DNA of 38,539 bases from an uncultured Lachnospiraceae bacterium. Its GTDB lineage: Bacteria > Bacillota > Clostridia > Lachnospirales > Lachnospiraceae. The notes below the pieces were generated by a model. That model had not been told where the DNA came from, did no database searches, and saw only the letters and a list, made by a program, of their open reading frames with translations. Numbering within the stretch: position 1 is the stretch's first letter; each line of letters starts with the position of its first letter. This document shows, piece after piece, positions 8,141 through 15,720 of this stretch. Made by a program: the position numbers and the translations under genes. The DNA lies in NCBI GenBank assembly GCA_902778245.1, contig CACYXH010000011.1, positions 1 through 38,539 on the forward strand, read 5' to 3'.

Positions 8141-8212
8141 TGTGGATAATGTGGATAACTTCGTGTATAACTCTGATTTCATCCTTTTTTTATCCATTCA
8201 AAATGTGGATAA
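8141..8212 (+). promoter_or_regulatory. Cluster of DnaA boxes
   Basis: Three perfect copies of TGTGGATAA (complement of the TTATCCACA DnaA box) lie at 8141-8149, 8150-8158 and 8204-8212; the first two are directly adjacent. A degenerate opposite copy, TTATCCATT, is at 8190-8198. The flank at 7975-8110 is AT-rich. This may be a DnaA-binding regulatory or titration site. Confidence 0.7.
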
Positions 8213-8363
8213 CTTTCTTCTGTCCATTTGAACCGGCATGCAGGAAAGGAGAAAATCTCTCATATTTTGTGCATTTTTTTATCTTGACAAATTTTTTATG
8301 ATTCCAGCGAAATGTCCGCCAGAATGAATTGTCGGACTATTTTCCCAAAAGTCTCAATTCAGC

Positions 8364-8437
8364 CAATCATTGGGGGGCCTCACAAAATGCCTACTATGAT
8401 TATGCAATAAAATGCTTCGTGAGGCCGCCCAATGATG
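8364..8437. repeat. Intergenic hairpin repeat, copy B (variant stem)
   Basis: The arms ATCATTGGGGGGCCTCAC and GTGAGGCCGCCCAATGAT pair with one mismatch. The loop holds AAAATGCCTACTATGATTATG and then CAATAAAATGCTT, close to the loop of copy A at 6218, although the stem sequence is entirely different. Confidence 0.8.
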
Positions 8438-8456
8438 GTTCACTGCTTATAGGAAA

Positions 8457-8505
8457 GAGACCGCCACAGTTCGGTGACTTTCATTACTCGAACTGTGGCG
8501 GTCTC
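8457..8505. terminator. Terminator of the NlpC/P60 gene
   Basis: A perfect 17-bp stem, GAGACCGCCACAGTTCG with its complement, encloses a 15-base loop. It is 48 bases beyond the stop codon of the minus-strand wall hydrolase gene. The uridine tract is weak on the minus strand (TCTTTCC) but the stem is very stable. Confidence 0.75.
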
Positions 8506-8552
8506 GCCATATCGTTTTATTATTTAGATAATTAAATCAGCGCTTCCTTAGA

Positions 8553-10136
8553 TTAGATGTAGCGTCTTGCAGCGCAAGGTGTCCGGTAAGAAATACTGGA
8601 GATAATAATACCGGTGCTGGAGTTGCTTGCGTGTACTACCTGGCCATTTCCAATATACATGGTCACGTGTCCAATTCCGCCATCTCCGTTATAGAACAAA
8701 AGATCGCCCGGCTGCAGAGAGTCAAGAGACACCGGTGTGCCGTATCCGGACTGTGCTGCCGCATTGTGCGGGAGCGAAATACCAAACTGCGCCATAACCG
8801 CCATGGTAAATCCTGAGCAGTCTGCTCCATTTGTGAGGCTGCTTCCGCCCCATACGTACGGGTTGCCGACAAACTGGCATGCATAGTTTGCAATTTCCTG
8901 TCCGAGACTATAGTTTCCTGCATCCTCTACATACTCTTCTTCGTAAGAATCTTCCGTATAGTTATCTTCTGTGTAGGTCTCAGCATATCCGTCTTCTGTG
9001 TAATCCGCAGCGACCTCCGAATACTCTGCCTGCTGGGCCGCTTCGTTTGCTGCCTGAACCTGTGATGCTGCGTCTGCCTCTGCCTGAGCCTGGGCATCTG
9101 CCTCTGCCTGGGCATCCAGATATGCCTGGTACTGAGACTGAGCCTCTGCTGCCGTATCCAAAACCAGCTGCTCATCCGCCTGTTCAGTCGCTGCGTCTGC
9201 TTCGGCCTGGGCATCCAGATATGCCTGATACTGTGCATCCGCTGCCGCCTGGGCGTCTACCGCAGCCTGCGCCTGGAAATCATAGTTTTCCTGTGCCTGA
9301 GCAACTTCGTTCCACGCTTCCTGATAAGAATTGTCCTGAGGCTCTACATACGTGTTATCCTGAGCTTCCACATATGCGGTGTATTCCGCTTCGGCCGCCG
9401 CCTGCTCATCCAGATACTGCTGATACTCAGCGTCCAGCCTCGCCTGTTCTTCCTCAATGGACTCTGCTACCTTGTACTGCATTTCTGCATTTACATATTC
9501 TACAGATACATATCCATAACAATCTGAGTCAACTGCTACCTTCAACCATTCACCACAATCCTCAACAACTTCCACTTCCTGAGTGTTTGTCACCGTTGTA
9601 ATGACGTCGGCGTCTTCACTGGCTGAGGCGCGGACATTCAGCACTTCTGCCCCAACTTCTGCCACATGATAACCAACCTGAGAAGCCAGGTTGTCTGCTT
9701 CTGTCCCTACTGCTATGTACTGAGAGGCCACATAGCCCTCAACATTACCTGATTTCACTTTATACCATCCGTTTTCATCCACACCCTCAATATATACTGC
9801 AGAATTATTATACAGTTTTCCCAGGATCTCACCCTCCGTATCTGCAGAAGAGCGGATGTTAATATATTCTTCACACTGGGAAATACCCATGGTATCTACC
9901 ATGCTGGTATCAAGCGGCTCCGAAGCCGCCTCACTGCTCTCCAAAGTCTCGTCTGCCGTTTCCCCAGAAGCAGTCGTTTCATCAGAAACAGTGTCGTTAT
10001 TCACCTTTGTGGTACTTCCAATGCCTACCAATGCCATATCTGTGCCGGCTGCCAGAGAAACCATACTGTTTGCCGTAAATGTCATACCTGCTGCCATGCA
10101 GAATGCAGTAAATTGTGCAATCCCCTTTTTCATCAT
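8553..10136 (-). CDS. Secreted cell-wall hydrolase: two SH3 domains, Ala/Gln-rich linker, NlpC/P60
   Basis: A 527-residue exported peptidoglycan endopeptidase, probably cutting stem-peptide bonds. Signal peptide at 1-31; two bacterial SH3 domains at about 86-142 (ISQCEEYINIRSSADTEG) and 156-215; a low-complexity linker at about 225-405, rich in Ala, Gln, Glu, Asp and Tyr; NlpC/P60 domain at about 410-527. The catalytic residues are Cys440 (GADCSGFT), His490 (GHVTMYIG) and His502 (VVHASN). The linker repeats AQYQAYLDAQAEADA and SQYQAYLDAQAEADA at 301-315 and 334-348. It starts ATGATG after GGAGGTTAAG. It has a strong promoter and a WalR-like box. Confidence 0.93.
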   Translation of the reverse strand: MMKKGIAQFTAFCMAAGMTFTANSMVSLAAGTDMALVGIGSTTKVNNDTVSDETTASGETADETLESSEAASEPLDTSMVDTMGISQCEEYINIRSSADTEGEILGKLYNNSAVYIEGVDENGWYKVKSGNVEGYVASQYIAVGTEADNLASQVGYHVAEVGAEVLNVRASASEDADVITTVTNTQEVEVVEDCGEWLKVAVDSDCYGYVSVEYVNAEMQYKVAESIEEEQARLDAEYQQYLDEQAAAEAEYTAYVEAQDNTYVEPQDNSYQEAWNEVAQAQENYDFQAQAAVDAQAAADAQYQAYLDAQAEADAATEQADEQLVLDTAAEAQSQYQAYLDAQAEADAQAQAEADAASQVQAANEAAQQAEYSEVAADYTEDGYAETYTEDNYTEDSYEEEYVEDAGNYSLGQEIANYACQFVGNPYVWGGSSLTNGADCSGFTMAVMAQFGISLPHNAAAQSGYGTPVSLDSLQPGDLLFYNGDGGIGHVTMYIGNGQVVHASNSSTGIIISSISYRTPCAARRYI

Positions 10137-10168
10137 TTATCTTAACCTCCAAATCGTTTTCCGTAGTT

Positions 10169-10185
10169 ATTACAAATTTGTTACA
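10169..10185 (-). promoter_or_regulatory. WalR (YycF)-type box
   Basis: On the minus strand TGTAAC, five bases (AAATT), TGTAAT matches fully the published WalR consensus TGTWAH-N5-TGTWAH. WalRK controls wall hydrolases in Firmicutes, which suits the downstream gene. The box lies just downstream of the -10, in the leader. A second, 4-base-spaced pair (TGTTAC, GATT, TGTTAT) lies inside the promoter spacer and -10. Confidence 0.6.
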
Positions 10186-10199
10186 TTTCTTACGCTGAC

Positions 10200-10228
10200 A
10201 TCATAACAAATCGTAACAATTATGTCAA
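10200..10228 (-). promoter_or_regulatory. Strong promoter of the NlpC/P60 gene
   Basis: On the minus strand TTGACA (10228-10223), 17 bases, TATGAT (10205-10200), about 64 bases before the start codon. Confidence 0.8.
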
Positions 10229-10343
10229 GTGTTTTACGATTTTTTTTAGTTTTGATTGGTTTCCTCTTAGTTTTTCCTCTGTTTACAGGCCTCCCCATTC
10301 ATATCTATTTCCATTTTGTTACATATTTTTAACTGACTTTTCA

Positions 10344-10383
10344 TTGACTTTCCTTATCAATTCTGATATATTAATTTTAATAT
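10344..10383 (+). promoter_or_regulatory. Promoter of the PerR-like gene with palindromic operator over the -10
   Basis: TTGACT (10344-10349), 17 bases, TATATT (10367-10372). A perfect palindrome, ATATTAA-TT-TTAATAT (10368-10383), overlaps the -10. PerR boxes are AT-rich 7-1-7 palindromes; this one has a 7-2-7 layout, so it is PerR/Fur-box-like rather than canonical. It suggests autoregulation. Confidence 0.6.
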
Positions 10384-10409
10384 TGATTCCTATTATTATG
10401 CAATTTAAA

Positions 10410-10439
10410 GGAGATGCTTATGTCGGAGATGCTTATGTC
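10410..10439 (+). repeat. 15-bp tandem duplication of ribosome-binding site plus start codon
   Basis: GGAGATGCTTATGTC occurs twice in direct succession (10410-10424 and 10425-10439). Each copy carries GGAG six bases before an in-frame ATG, giving two initiation sites five codons apart. Confidence 0.9.
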
Positions 10440-10833
10440 CGCTCTAAAATACAGCAGACAAAGAGAGTCCATCAAAACATTTCTGACCGGCCGAACAGAT
10501 CATCCCACCGCCGAGGTTATTTACACCGCGCTCCGGGAAGATCAGCCACATATCAGTCTGGGAACTGTTTACCGAAATCTTTCCTTATTAACACAGTTGG
10601 GAGAGATCAGAAAAATTTCCACCGGCGATGGGCCGGAGCATTACGATGGCGACATGACGCCGCATCACCACTTCATCTGCAGGCATTGCCACCGGGTCAT
10701 GGATCTGTGGTCAGATGACGCGGATCAGTTAGTGAAAGTTGCCTCCAGGGATTTTCATGGGCAGATTGAGGGGTGCTCTGTAAATTTTTATGGTCTTTGT
10801 GAGGATTGCCTGAAAAAATTTGACGCATCTTGA
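10420..10833 (+). CDS. Fur-family regulator, probably PerR-type peroxide sensor
   Basis: A DNA-binding metalloregulator of about 138 residues. The winged helix includes HPTAEVIYTAL and HISLGTVYRNLSLLTQLGEI. The metal region reads HYDGDMTPHHHFICRHCHRVMDL, and the structural zinc site is two CxxC pairs (CRHC, CEDC). In PerR, His and Asp ligands bind Fe or Mn and histidine oxidation releases the repressor. The next gene encodes rubrerythrin, a PerR target in Clostridium, which supports PerR over Fur. Four in-frame ATGs exist (10414, 10420, 10429, 10435) because of a 15-bp tandem duplication. 10420 is chosen for AAAGGAG six bases upstream; 10435 is an equally spaced alternative. Confidence 0.85.
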   Translation: MSEMLMSALKYSRQRESIKTFLTGRTDHPTAEVIYTALREDQPHISLGTVYRNLSLLTQLGEIRKISTGDGPEHYDGDMTPHHHFICRHCHRVMDLWSDDADQLVKVASRDFHGQIEGCSVNFYGLCEDCLKKFDAS

Positions 10834-10933
10834 TCTGACAAGGCAGAAAGGGACCTGCGCAGAATAAATATCTTTATTTTGCGATATTCCCTGCTGATAA
10901 ATCAAAATTCTATAAAGTAAAGGAGAAACAATT

Positions 10934-11476
10934 ATGGCAAAATGGGTATGTAATGTATGTGGATATGTTCACGAGGGAGACGCTGCTCCGGAAGTATGTC
11001 CGATCTGCAAAGCTCCGGCCGGAAAATTTACCAAGCAGGACGAAGGAATGACATGGGCTTCTGAACATGTGGTAGGCGTGGCTCAGGGCGTGAGCGAAGA
11101 CATCCTTGCTGACCTGAGAGCAAACTTCCAGGGTGAGTGTTCCGAAGTCGGAATGTATCTGGCAATGGCAAGAGTTGCTTTTCGCGAGGGCTATCCGGAA
11201 GTAGGTCTGTACTATGAGAAAGCAGCCTATGAAGAGGCAGAGCATGCAGCAAAATTCGCTGAGCTCCTGGGCGAAGTAGTAACCGATAGCACCAAAAAGA
11301 ACCTGCAGCTTCGCGTAGACGCAGAGAACGGTGCAACTGCAGGCAAAACAGATCTGGCAAAACGCGCCAAAGCTGCCAACCTGGATGCGATCCATGACAC
11401 TGTTCATGAGATGGCCCGCGACGAGGCAAGACACGGCAAGGCATTCAAGGGCCTCCTGGAGAGATATTTCGGCTAA
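10934..11476 (+). CDS. Reverse rubrerythrin (rubredoxin domain first)
   Basis: A 180-residue non-heme iron peroxidase that reduces hydrogen peroxide (and with partners oxygen) in anaerobes. The rubredoxin-like domain is at the N-terminus, with Cys6, Cys9, Cys22 and Cys25 ([20 protein letters not shown]). The ferritin-like di-iron domain follows (about 50-180), with ligand motifs [14 protein letters not shown] and [10 protein letters not shown]. This order is the reverse of classical rubrerythrin and is typical of Clostridia. The ribosome-binding site is AAAGGAG. It lies 100 bases after the PerR-like gene and is probably PerR-regulated. A hairpin terminator at 11585 follows. Confidence 0.94.
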   Translation: MAKWVCNVCGYVHEGDAAPEVCPICKAPAGKFTKQDEGMTWASEHVVGVAQGVSEDILADLRANFQGECSEVGMYLAMARVAFREGYPEVGLYYEKAAYEEAEHAAKFAELLGEVVTDSTKKNLQLRVDAENGATAGKTDLAKRAKAANLDAIHDTVHEMARDEARHGKAFKGLLERYFG

Positions 11477-11584
11477 CATCATGACAGAAAAGTCTGCCTG
11501 CTTTAGAATGAAGATATAAAGAGGCACTGCCGTCAGGCGGTTGGCTCGGCTAAGCTAAAATTAAAACATGTGAATAATCACACG

Positions 11585-11626
11585 ACAATCGCCACTTGAC
11601 AGGGACCAGATCAGAGTGGCGATTGT
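11585..11626 (+). terminator. Terminator after rubrerythrin
   Basis: ACAATCGCCACT and AGTGGCGATTGT form a 12-bp stem with an 18-base loop, followed on the plus strand by TGCGTTTT. It separates rubrerythrin from the convergent ABC permease gene. Confidence 0.7.
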
Positions 11627-11658
11627 TGCGTTTTACGATTATCGTCACGGTGAAAATC

Positions 11659-13944
11659 TCAATCCCTTATCAGCGAATATACCGATATTTTCCGTATCCG
11701 CTCTGCCAGCGCTGCGCCAATGATCACAGTGCTTACCATCAATCCCAGGGCTACAAAGCACAGGATCCCTGTGGGATAAACAAAGTTTACCTTATATGCT
11801 CCAACCGCTTGGAAAATGAACCCATATACATTTCCCAGGATCAGCTTACTTACAAGAGTGCCCAAAATCGCAGCCAGAAGTGAGCCTGGGATAAATCCTC
11901 CTACCAGCTGGCGGACCAATTGCCCATTTTCGTATCCTATAGCTTTAAAGATGCCCAGTTCCTGCTTCTGCCTGGTAATAATAGAGGAAATCAGGATGTA
12001 GAGGATCAGGAAGATCAGCAGTACGGTTATCACAATGATGACAATACAGATAACTCCCACCAGTGATACATACAGCTCCATAGCCGATTCCATGGATTCC
12101 GCATAATTCACAGTCGAATTTATCGTTTCGTGTGTTTCCTCAATCTCCGCGATCACTTTACCGGCCTGGCTTTCATCATCCAGGTAGAGGTATATCGTTC
12201 CGGGCACGTAATCCGGTTCTATCCTGCGGTAACCATCGATGGTCAGTTCCAACACTTCTCCCGAATAGTTTACCGACTGAATAAATCCCGTTATCTCATA
12301 CTCTTCTTCCCTGCCGTCTCTGCTAAGAGTAATGATATCCCCAATCTGAAGTCCGCACGTTTCCCGGATGCGGCTGCCCACGGCAACTTCCCTGTCAGAC
12401 CCAGGGTTACTTCCCTCATAACAAAGGTCATTCGCCAAATATTCAAAAGTCTCTGAGACAAAAGTCTTATAGGAATCGTCTCTGTAACTTACGCTGCACT
12501 GCTCATCGTAATATATGGCCTGTTCAACATGATCCAGCTTTTCCAATTCCTCCTCTATATCAGCATCCGTGCTTACCACCACAGAAGGATGTTCCTCCAC
12601 CAGCGTATTGATAAAGTTCATGGGATTCAGGTTAATATTGTAAAACAGGATAATGACAAAGGAAGCTGCCACTGTCATAAAAAACAGTACTATGCCCAGC
12701 AAAACATTCTGCTTCTTCGTATTTACAAAATTCTTCAGCATTAAAAGGAAACCAACACCGCCCGCAGTTTTGTCCATCTCAAAATGATTTCGCTCCGCCT
12801 TGGATTCCCTGATCCCCCGAATGGCATTGATGGGATTTAGTTTTCGGATTCGCGCTGCCGGCAGAAGGGTAAACACGGTAATCAAAAGCAGACTGATCAG
12901 GATTACCGTCAGATCGGCAGTAATATCTGCGCCGGGTTGCCATCGGAAACCGGACTGCATCATGATCACATTGCCCAGCACAGGAAGCAGCAGATACGAT
13001 AAGGCCGCGCCAAGGCAGGCCACGGTCAGGCCGCTGATAAGATAGGGCAATATTACTCCCAGGATAATCTCGTTGCCCGTATAGCCCAGAGCTTTCAGAA
13101 CACCCATATTGGCCATTTCTTCTTCCATGGACTGCTGTATTTTAAATTTGCTCACCAAAAGGCTGATCAGCAAGACCACCCCAGAGAATACCAGCAGGAT
13201 CAGCACCAGAATGTTGGAGATCGCAAGCCTCTGGTTTTTCATATTCTCGTCATAGTTTTTGCTAATAACACGGATGCCCTTTTCGTTTAAATACTTGGAA
13301 ACGTCCGTATATGCCTCCCGGCCGCTGGGTGCTTTGACCGAAATCACCACCACCTCATTTTGCGGATTCTGTTCCAGTAATTCCTGAAAACTTTCCTCCG
13401 TCAGATATTGACCAATAACCGAGGATGCATAGTTTCCGTACTGCATTTCTTCCAATACGCCTATCACCGGAAAAGAATAAGCATATTGACTGCCAGGTTC
13501 CAGACTGGAATGAATATAAGTATAGTTGGCTATGCAAATGCCTTTCCCGGTGTTTTCCGCGGAGCCTTCCACTATGCGGAACCGGTTGAGTTGGCCGTTG
13601 TCCTTCAGACTAAAAAATATCTGCGTCTGCTCCTGCTGCGATCCCTCCATCTCCACCGACACAGACAGCATCACGCCCCGCCTGCCTTCCGCCATTTCCA
13701 CAGAACGCAGTTCTTCCAGAGCATTTACCAGATCTTCCGTGTATTGAACTGCCGGAACGGTGAAAAAAGCATTCCCAGTATTTAGCTGTTCATGCAATGC
13801 ATCATAATCCTTACTGACATTGTTATTCACAGTCAACGCACTGGCAAATAGCAGGGTGGAGATCAGCAAGATCAAAGAAAACGAAAAAATACTGCTCCGA
13901 TTTTTCCGCAGGAACTGCTTTGCCAACGTAAAATTTCGCTTCAT
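11659..13944 (-). CDS. ABC transporter permease, FtsX/MacB type
   Basis: A 761-residue membrane protein. A first membrane helix (about residues 18-38) is followed by a large extracytoplasmic domain (about 40-235). Next comes a cluster of helices (about 240-360), then a linker reading RIRKLNPINAIRGIRESK. A second FtsX-like unit has a helix at about 413-432, an external domain and three C-terminal helices (about 645-755). The repeated cytoplasmic signature, GVLKALGYTGNEI and GIFKAIGYENGQL, is diagnostic of this exporter class. Such permeases export peptides or lipids, or confer antimicrobial peptide resistance, with a separate ATPase. That ATPase ends one base upstream, so the two form one transporter. 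Confidence 0.88.
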   Translation of the reverse strand: MKRNFTLAKQFLRKNRSSIFSFSLILLISTLLFASALTVNNNVSKDYDALHEQLNTGNAFFTVPAVQYTEDLVNALEELRSVEMAEGRRGVMLSVSVEMEGSQQEQTQIFFSLKDNGQLNRFRIVEGSAENTGKGICIANYTYIHSSLEPGSQYAYSFPVIGVLEEMQYGNYASSVIGQYLTEESFQELLEQNPQNEVVVISVKAPSGREAYTDVSKYLNEKGIRVISKNYDENMKNQRLAISNILVLILLVFSGVVLLISLLVSKFKIQQSMEEEMANMGVLKALGYTGNEIILGVILPYLISGLTVACLGAALSYLLLPVLGNVIMMQSGFRWQPGADITADLTVILISLLLITVFTLLPAARIRKLNPINAIRGIRESKAERNHFEMDKTAGGVGFLLMLKNFVNTKKQNVLLGIVLFFMTVAASFVIILFYNINLNPMNFINTLVEEHPSVVVSTDADIEEELEKLDHVEQAIYYDEQCSVSYRDDSYKTFVSETFEYLANDLCYEGSNPGSDREVAVGSRIRETCGLQIGDIITLSRDGREEEYEITGFIQSVNYSGEVLELTIDGYRRIEPDYVPGTIYLYLDDESQAGKVIAEIEETHETINSTVNYAESMESAMELYVSLVGVICIVIIVITVLLIFLILYILISSIITRQKQELGIFKAIGYENGQLVRQLVGGFIPGSLLAAILGTLVSKLILGNVYGFIFQAVGAYKVNFVYPTGILCFVALGLMVSTVIIGAALAERIRKISVYSLIRD

Positions 13945-13945
13945 A

Positions 13946-14701
13946 TTACCACCCCATCTCTTTCAGGAACTGATCCAGCTTATCGCCTCTTTCTTCCTTG
14001 TCCTGTTGGAAACTTCCCAGGGAAAGCTCCCCGTAAATTTTACCATCCTTCAGATAGATGATCCGGCTGCCCCGCAGCGCGCTCTTTCTGTCATGAGTAA
14101 CCATGATAATGCTCTGCCCGTCCCGGTTCAGTTCCGTCAACACATCCAATACTGCTGTGGAATTGTCGGAATTTAAGGCGCCTGTAGGTTCGTCAGCAAA
14201 AACTACCGCTGGCCGGTTGATGGCAGCCCGCACGATCCCGGCCCTGGCTGCCTCGCCTCCGGAAACCTGATTGACGCGTTTTCGGTAGGTCACTTCCGGC
14301 AGATTCACTTTTTCAAACAACTCCTTGGCCCGCCCGGCCACCACTTTCTTATTTTTTTCCACCAATAATCCTGCCGTCATGGCATTATCCATCAGGCTCA
14401 TTCTGTCCAAAAGATATACCTGCTGAAACACAAAGCCGCAATATTTACGGCGGAACACCGCCAGTTTATCATTGCTCATTTTCGTGATTTCCTCTCCCCC
14501 AAACAAAATGCTGCCACTGGTGGGACGGTCCATGCCGGACAGACTGTACATAAGCGTAGATTTGCCTGCGCCGCTGGACCCCATGATCACGGTAAAATCT
14601 TTCTCATATATATCGAGATCCAGATGATTGATAATGGTCTGAGTGCCGCTCTCTGTTATGAAGCTCTTGACCAGATCTCTGGTACGGATAATCGTCTCCA
14701 T
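13946..14701 (-). CDS. ABC transporter ATP-binding protein (MacB/LolD-like)
   Basis: A 251-residue ATPase that powers the neighbouring permease. Walker A is GSSGAGKST (41-49), the Q-loop is at FVFQQVYLLDRM, the signature is VSGGEAAR (146-153), Walker B is VVFADEPTGALN (167-178) and the switch is MVTHD. The signature SGGEAAR is a little unlike the usual SGGQQQR of the family. The start codon overlaps the stop of the upstream regulator by one base (TAATG), which indicates translational coupling. It ends one base before the permease start. Confidence 0.93.
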   Translation of the reverse strand: METIIRTRDLVKSFITESGTQTIINHLDLDIYEKDFTVIMGSSGAGKSTLMYSLSGMDRPTSGSILFGGEEITKMSNDKLAVFRRKYCGFVFQQVYLLDRMSLMDNAMTAGLLVEKNKKVVAGRAKELFEKVNLPEVTYRKRVNQVSGGEAARAGIVRAAINRPAVVFADEPTGALNSDNSTAVLDVLTELNRDGQSIIMVTHDRKSALRGSRIIYLKDGKIYGELSLGSFQQDKEERGDKLDQFLKEMGW

Positions 14702-15588
14702 TAGAATGCCTCCTTCGTCCGCCGGATCACCAACTCACTTCTCATACCGTTCAGTTCGATCACATTGTCCGCATCCTCTGTTGAAAAATCCTCCACGGCC
14801 TCTCCTGCCTCTTCATAACTAATGGTATTGCCGATTCCTTTGAGGACAGATTGAAAAACAAAGTCGTTGGGAATCGTGATCTGAGAAGTCGCGGATATCT
14901 GGTTGATCTCGATTGCGCCTGTCATTCTTGTACATGTGATCATCATGTCCAGATTACAATTTACTTCTACTGTTCCAATGACAGAATCCACGGTAAGGCT
15001 GTTTGCCCTTCCATCAAACTCAATATCTTCACATTGCAGATTACTGATATACAGCTCATCGCAGTTAACGCCCAGTTCTACATGAGAGAGATATTTGTTT
15101 GGCAGGAATACATCAATCAGTACAAATTCCTTCGCCGTCGCCTCGCTTACACGTTTCTGGCGCTTTACATCCACATCAATCCGTCCTTTGACATCATCAA
15201 TCTTCACTTTGAAGTCCTGGGTAAGTGTCTCGATCTCATCAGAAGCAAGCCTTACCTTGATCTTTTCATCATCTGTCCCGGTAACGAAAAGTCTTGCCGC
15301 TCCGCCAAATTTCATATCGAAGCGTTTTCTGCCGTCGATATCATATTCGGTGGTACTCTCATACAGATACCCTTTTCTTTCTATAGCAGTCTTTTCTTCG
15401 GAAAGAAACTCATCCACACTGATACCGAAAAGAGTGGAAATGGTCATCATATTATCAATATCCGGAATGCCCCGCTCCGTTTCCCACTTTGTGATGGCCT
15501 GACGGGAAACTCCCAGTTTCTCCGCCAGTATTTCCTGTGTCATTCCCGCTTTCTTCCGCGCTGCTTTTAACTTTTCCGCAAATGTCAT
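14701..15588 (-). CDS. XRE-family regulator fused to a DUF4097-type beta-helix domain
   Basis: A 295-residue protein without membrane segments. The N-terminus (about 1-65) is a typical Cro/C1 helix-turn-helix: FAEKLKAARKKAGMTQEILA, then KLGVSRQAITKWETERGIPD. From about residue 80 the sequence is a series of short beta-strands with repeated polar/hydrophobic alternation (IEFDGRANSLTVDSVIGTV, MTGAIEINQISATSQITIP), resembling DUF4097 putative adhesin domains. Here that domain is cytoplasmic and joined to a DNA-binding head, so it probably senses or oligomerises. It heads the ABC operon and is coupled to it by a TAATG overlap. The ATG at 15588 has AAGGAGG eight bases upstream. The ligand is unknown. 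Confidence 0.82.
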   Translation of the reverse strand: MTFAEKLKAARKKAGMTQEILAEKLGVSRQAITKWETERGIPDIDNMMTISTLFGISVDEFLSEEKTAIERKGYLYESTTEYDIDGRKRFDMKFGGAARLFVTGTDDEKIKVRLASDEIETLTQDFKVKIDDVKGRIDVDVKRQKRVSEATAKEFVLIDVFLPNKYLSHVELGVNCDELYISNLQCEDIEFDGRANSLTVDSVIGTVEVNCNLDMMITCTRMTGAIEINQISATSQITIPNDFVFQSVLKGIGNTISYEEAGEAVEDFSTEDADNVIELNGMRSELVIRRTKEAF

Positions 15589-15677
15589 CTTCGTGACCTC
15601 CTTTTGATCTTGATAGCCTGATGGTACCCTACAATCGCCTTTTATCCAAGAAATCGCAGTTGTCATTTGTATAAAAT

Positions 15678-15698
15678 AATGCTACTTATCGTAGCATT
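15678..15698. promoter_or_regulatory. Inverted repeat upstream of the XRE-ABC operon, candidate operator
   Basis: AATGCTAC, five bases, GTAGCATT is a perfect 8-bp inverted repeat about 90 bases before the regulator start. It could be the operator of the XRE protein. A T-run follows it on the plus strand, so a terminator reading is possible, although no plus-strand gene needs one. Confidence 0.45.
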
Positions 15699-15720
15699 TC
15701 GGTTTTTTGCCTAAAAAATA

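Larger units (their letters stand above)
7927..8552. other. Gene-free stretch with AT-rich segment, DnaA boxes and two hairpins
   Basis: No convincing coding region is present in these 626 bases. From left to right: a very AT-rich segment (about 7975-8110), a cluster of DnaA-box matches (8141-8212), hairpin repeat copy B (8364-8437) and a strong terminator hairpin (8457-8505). A short open frame at 8329-8535 merely reads through the hairpins and is not a gene. Confidence 0.7.

Noticed and set aside
7975-8212. Chromosomal replication origin (oriC) at the DnaA-box cluster
   Set aside because: No dnaA, dnaN, recF or rpmH gene is near, and gene orientation stays mainly minus on both sides, without the switch expected at a bidirectional origin. 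Kept only as a DnaA-box cluster.
8329-8535. Small plus-strand gene of 68 codons
   Set aside because: It reads straight through two strong hairpins (8364-8437 and 8457-8505), lacks a ribosome-binding site and gives an implausible protein.
8879-9601. Proline/leucine-rich 240-codon open frame on the plus strand
   Set aside because: It is the antisense of the Ala/Gln-rich linker of the wall hydrolase; its composition mirrors that low-complexity DNA and no start signal is present.
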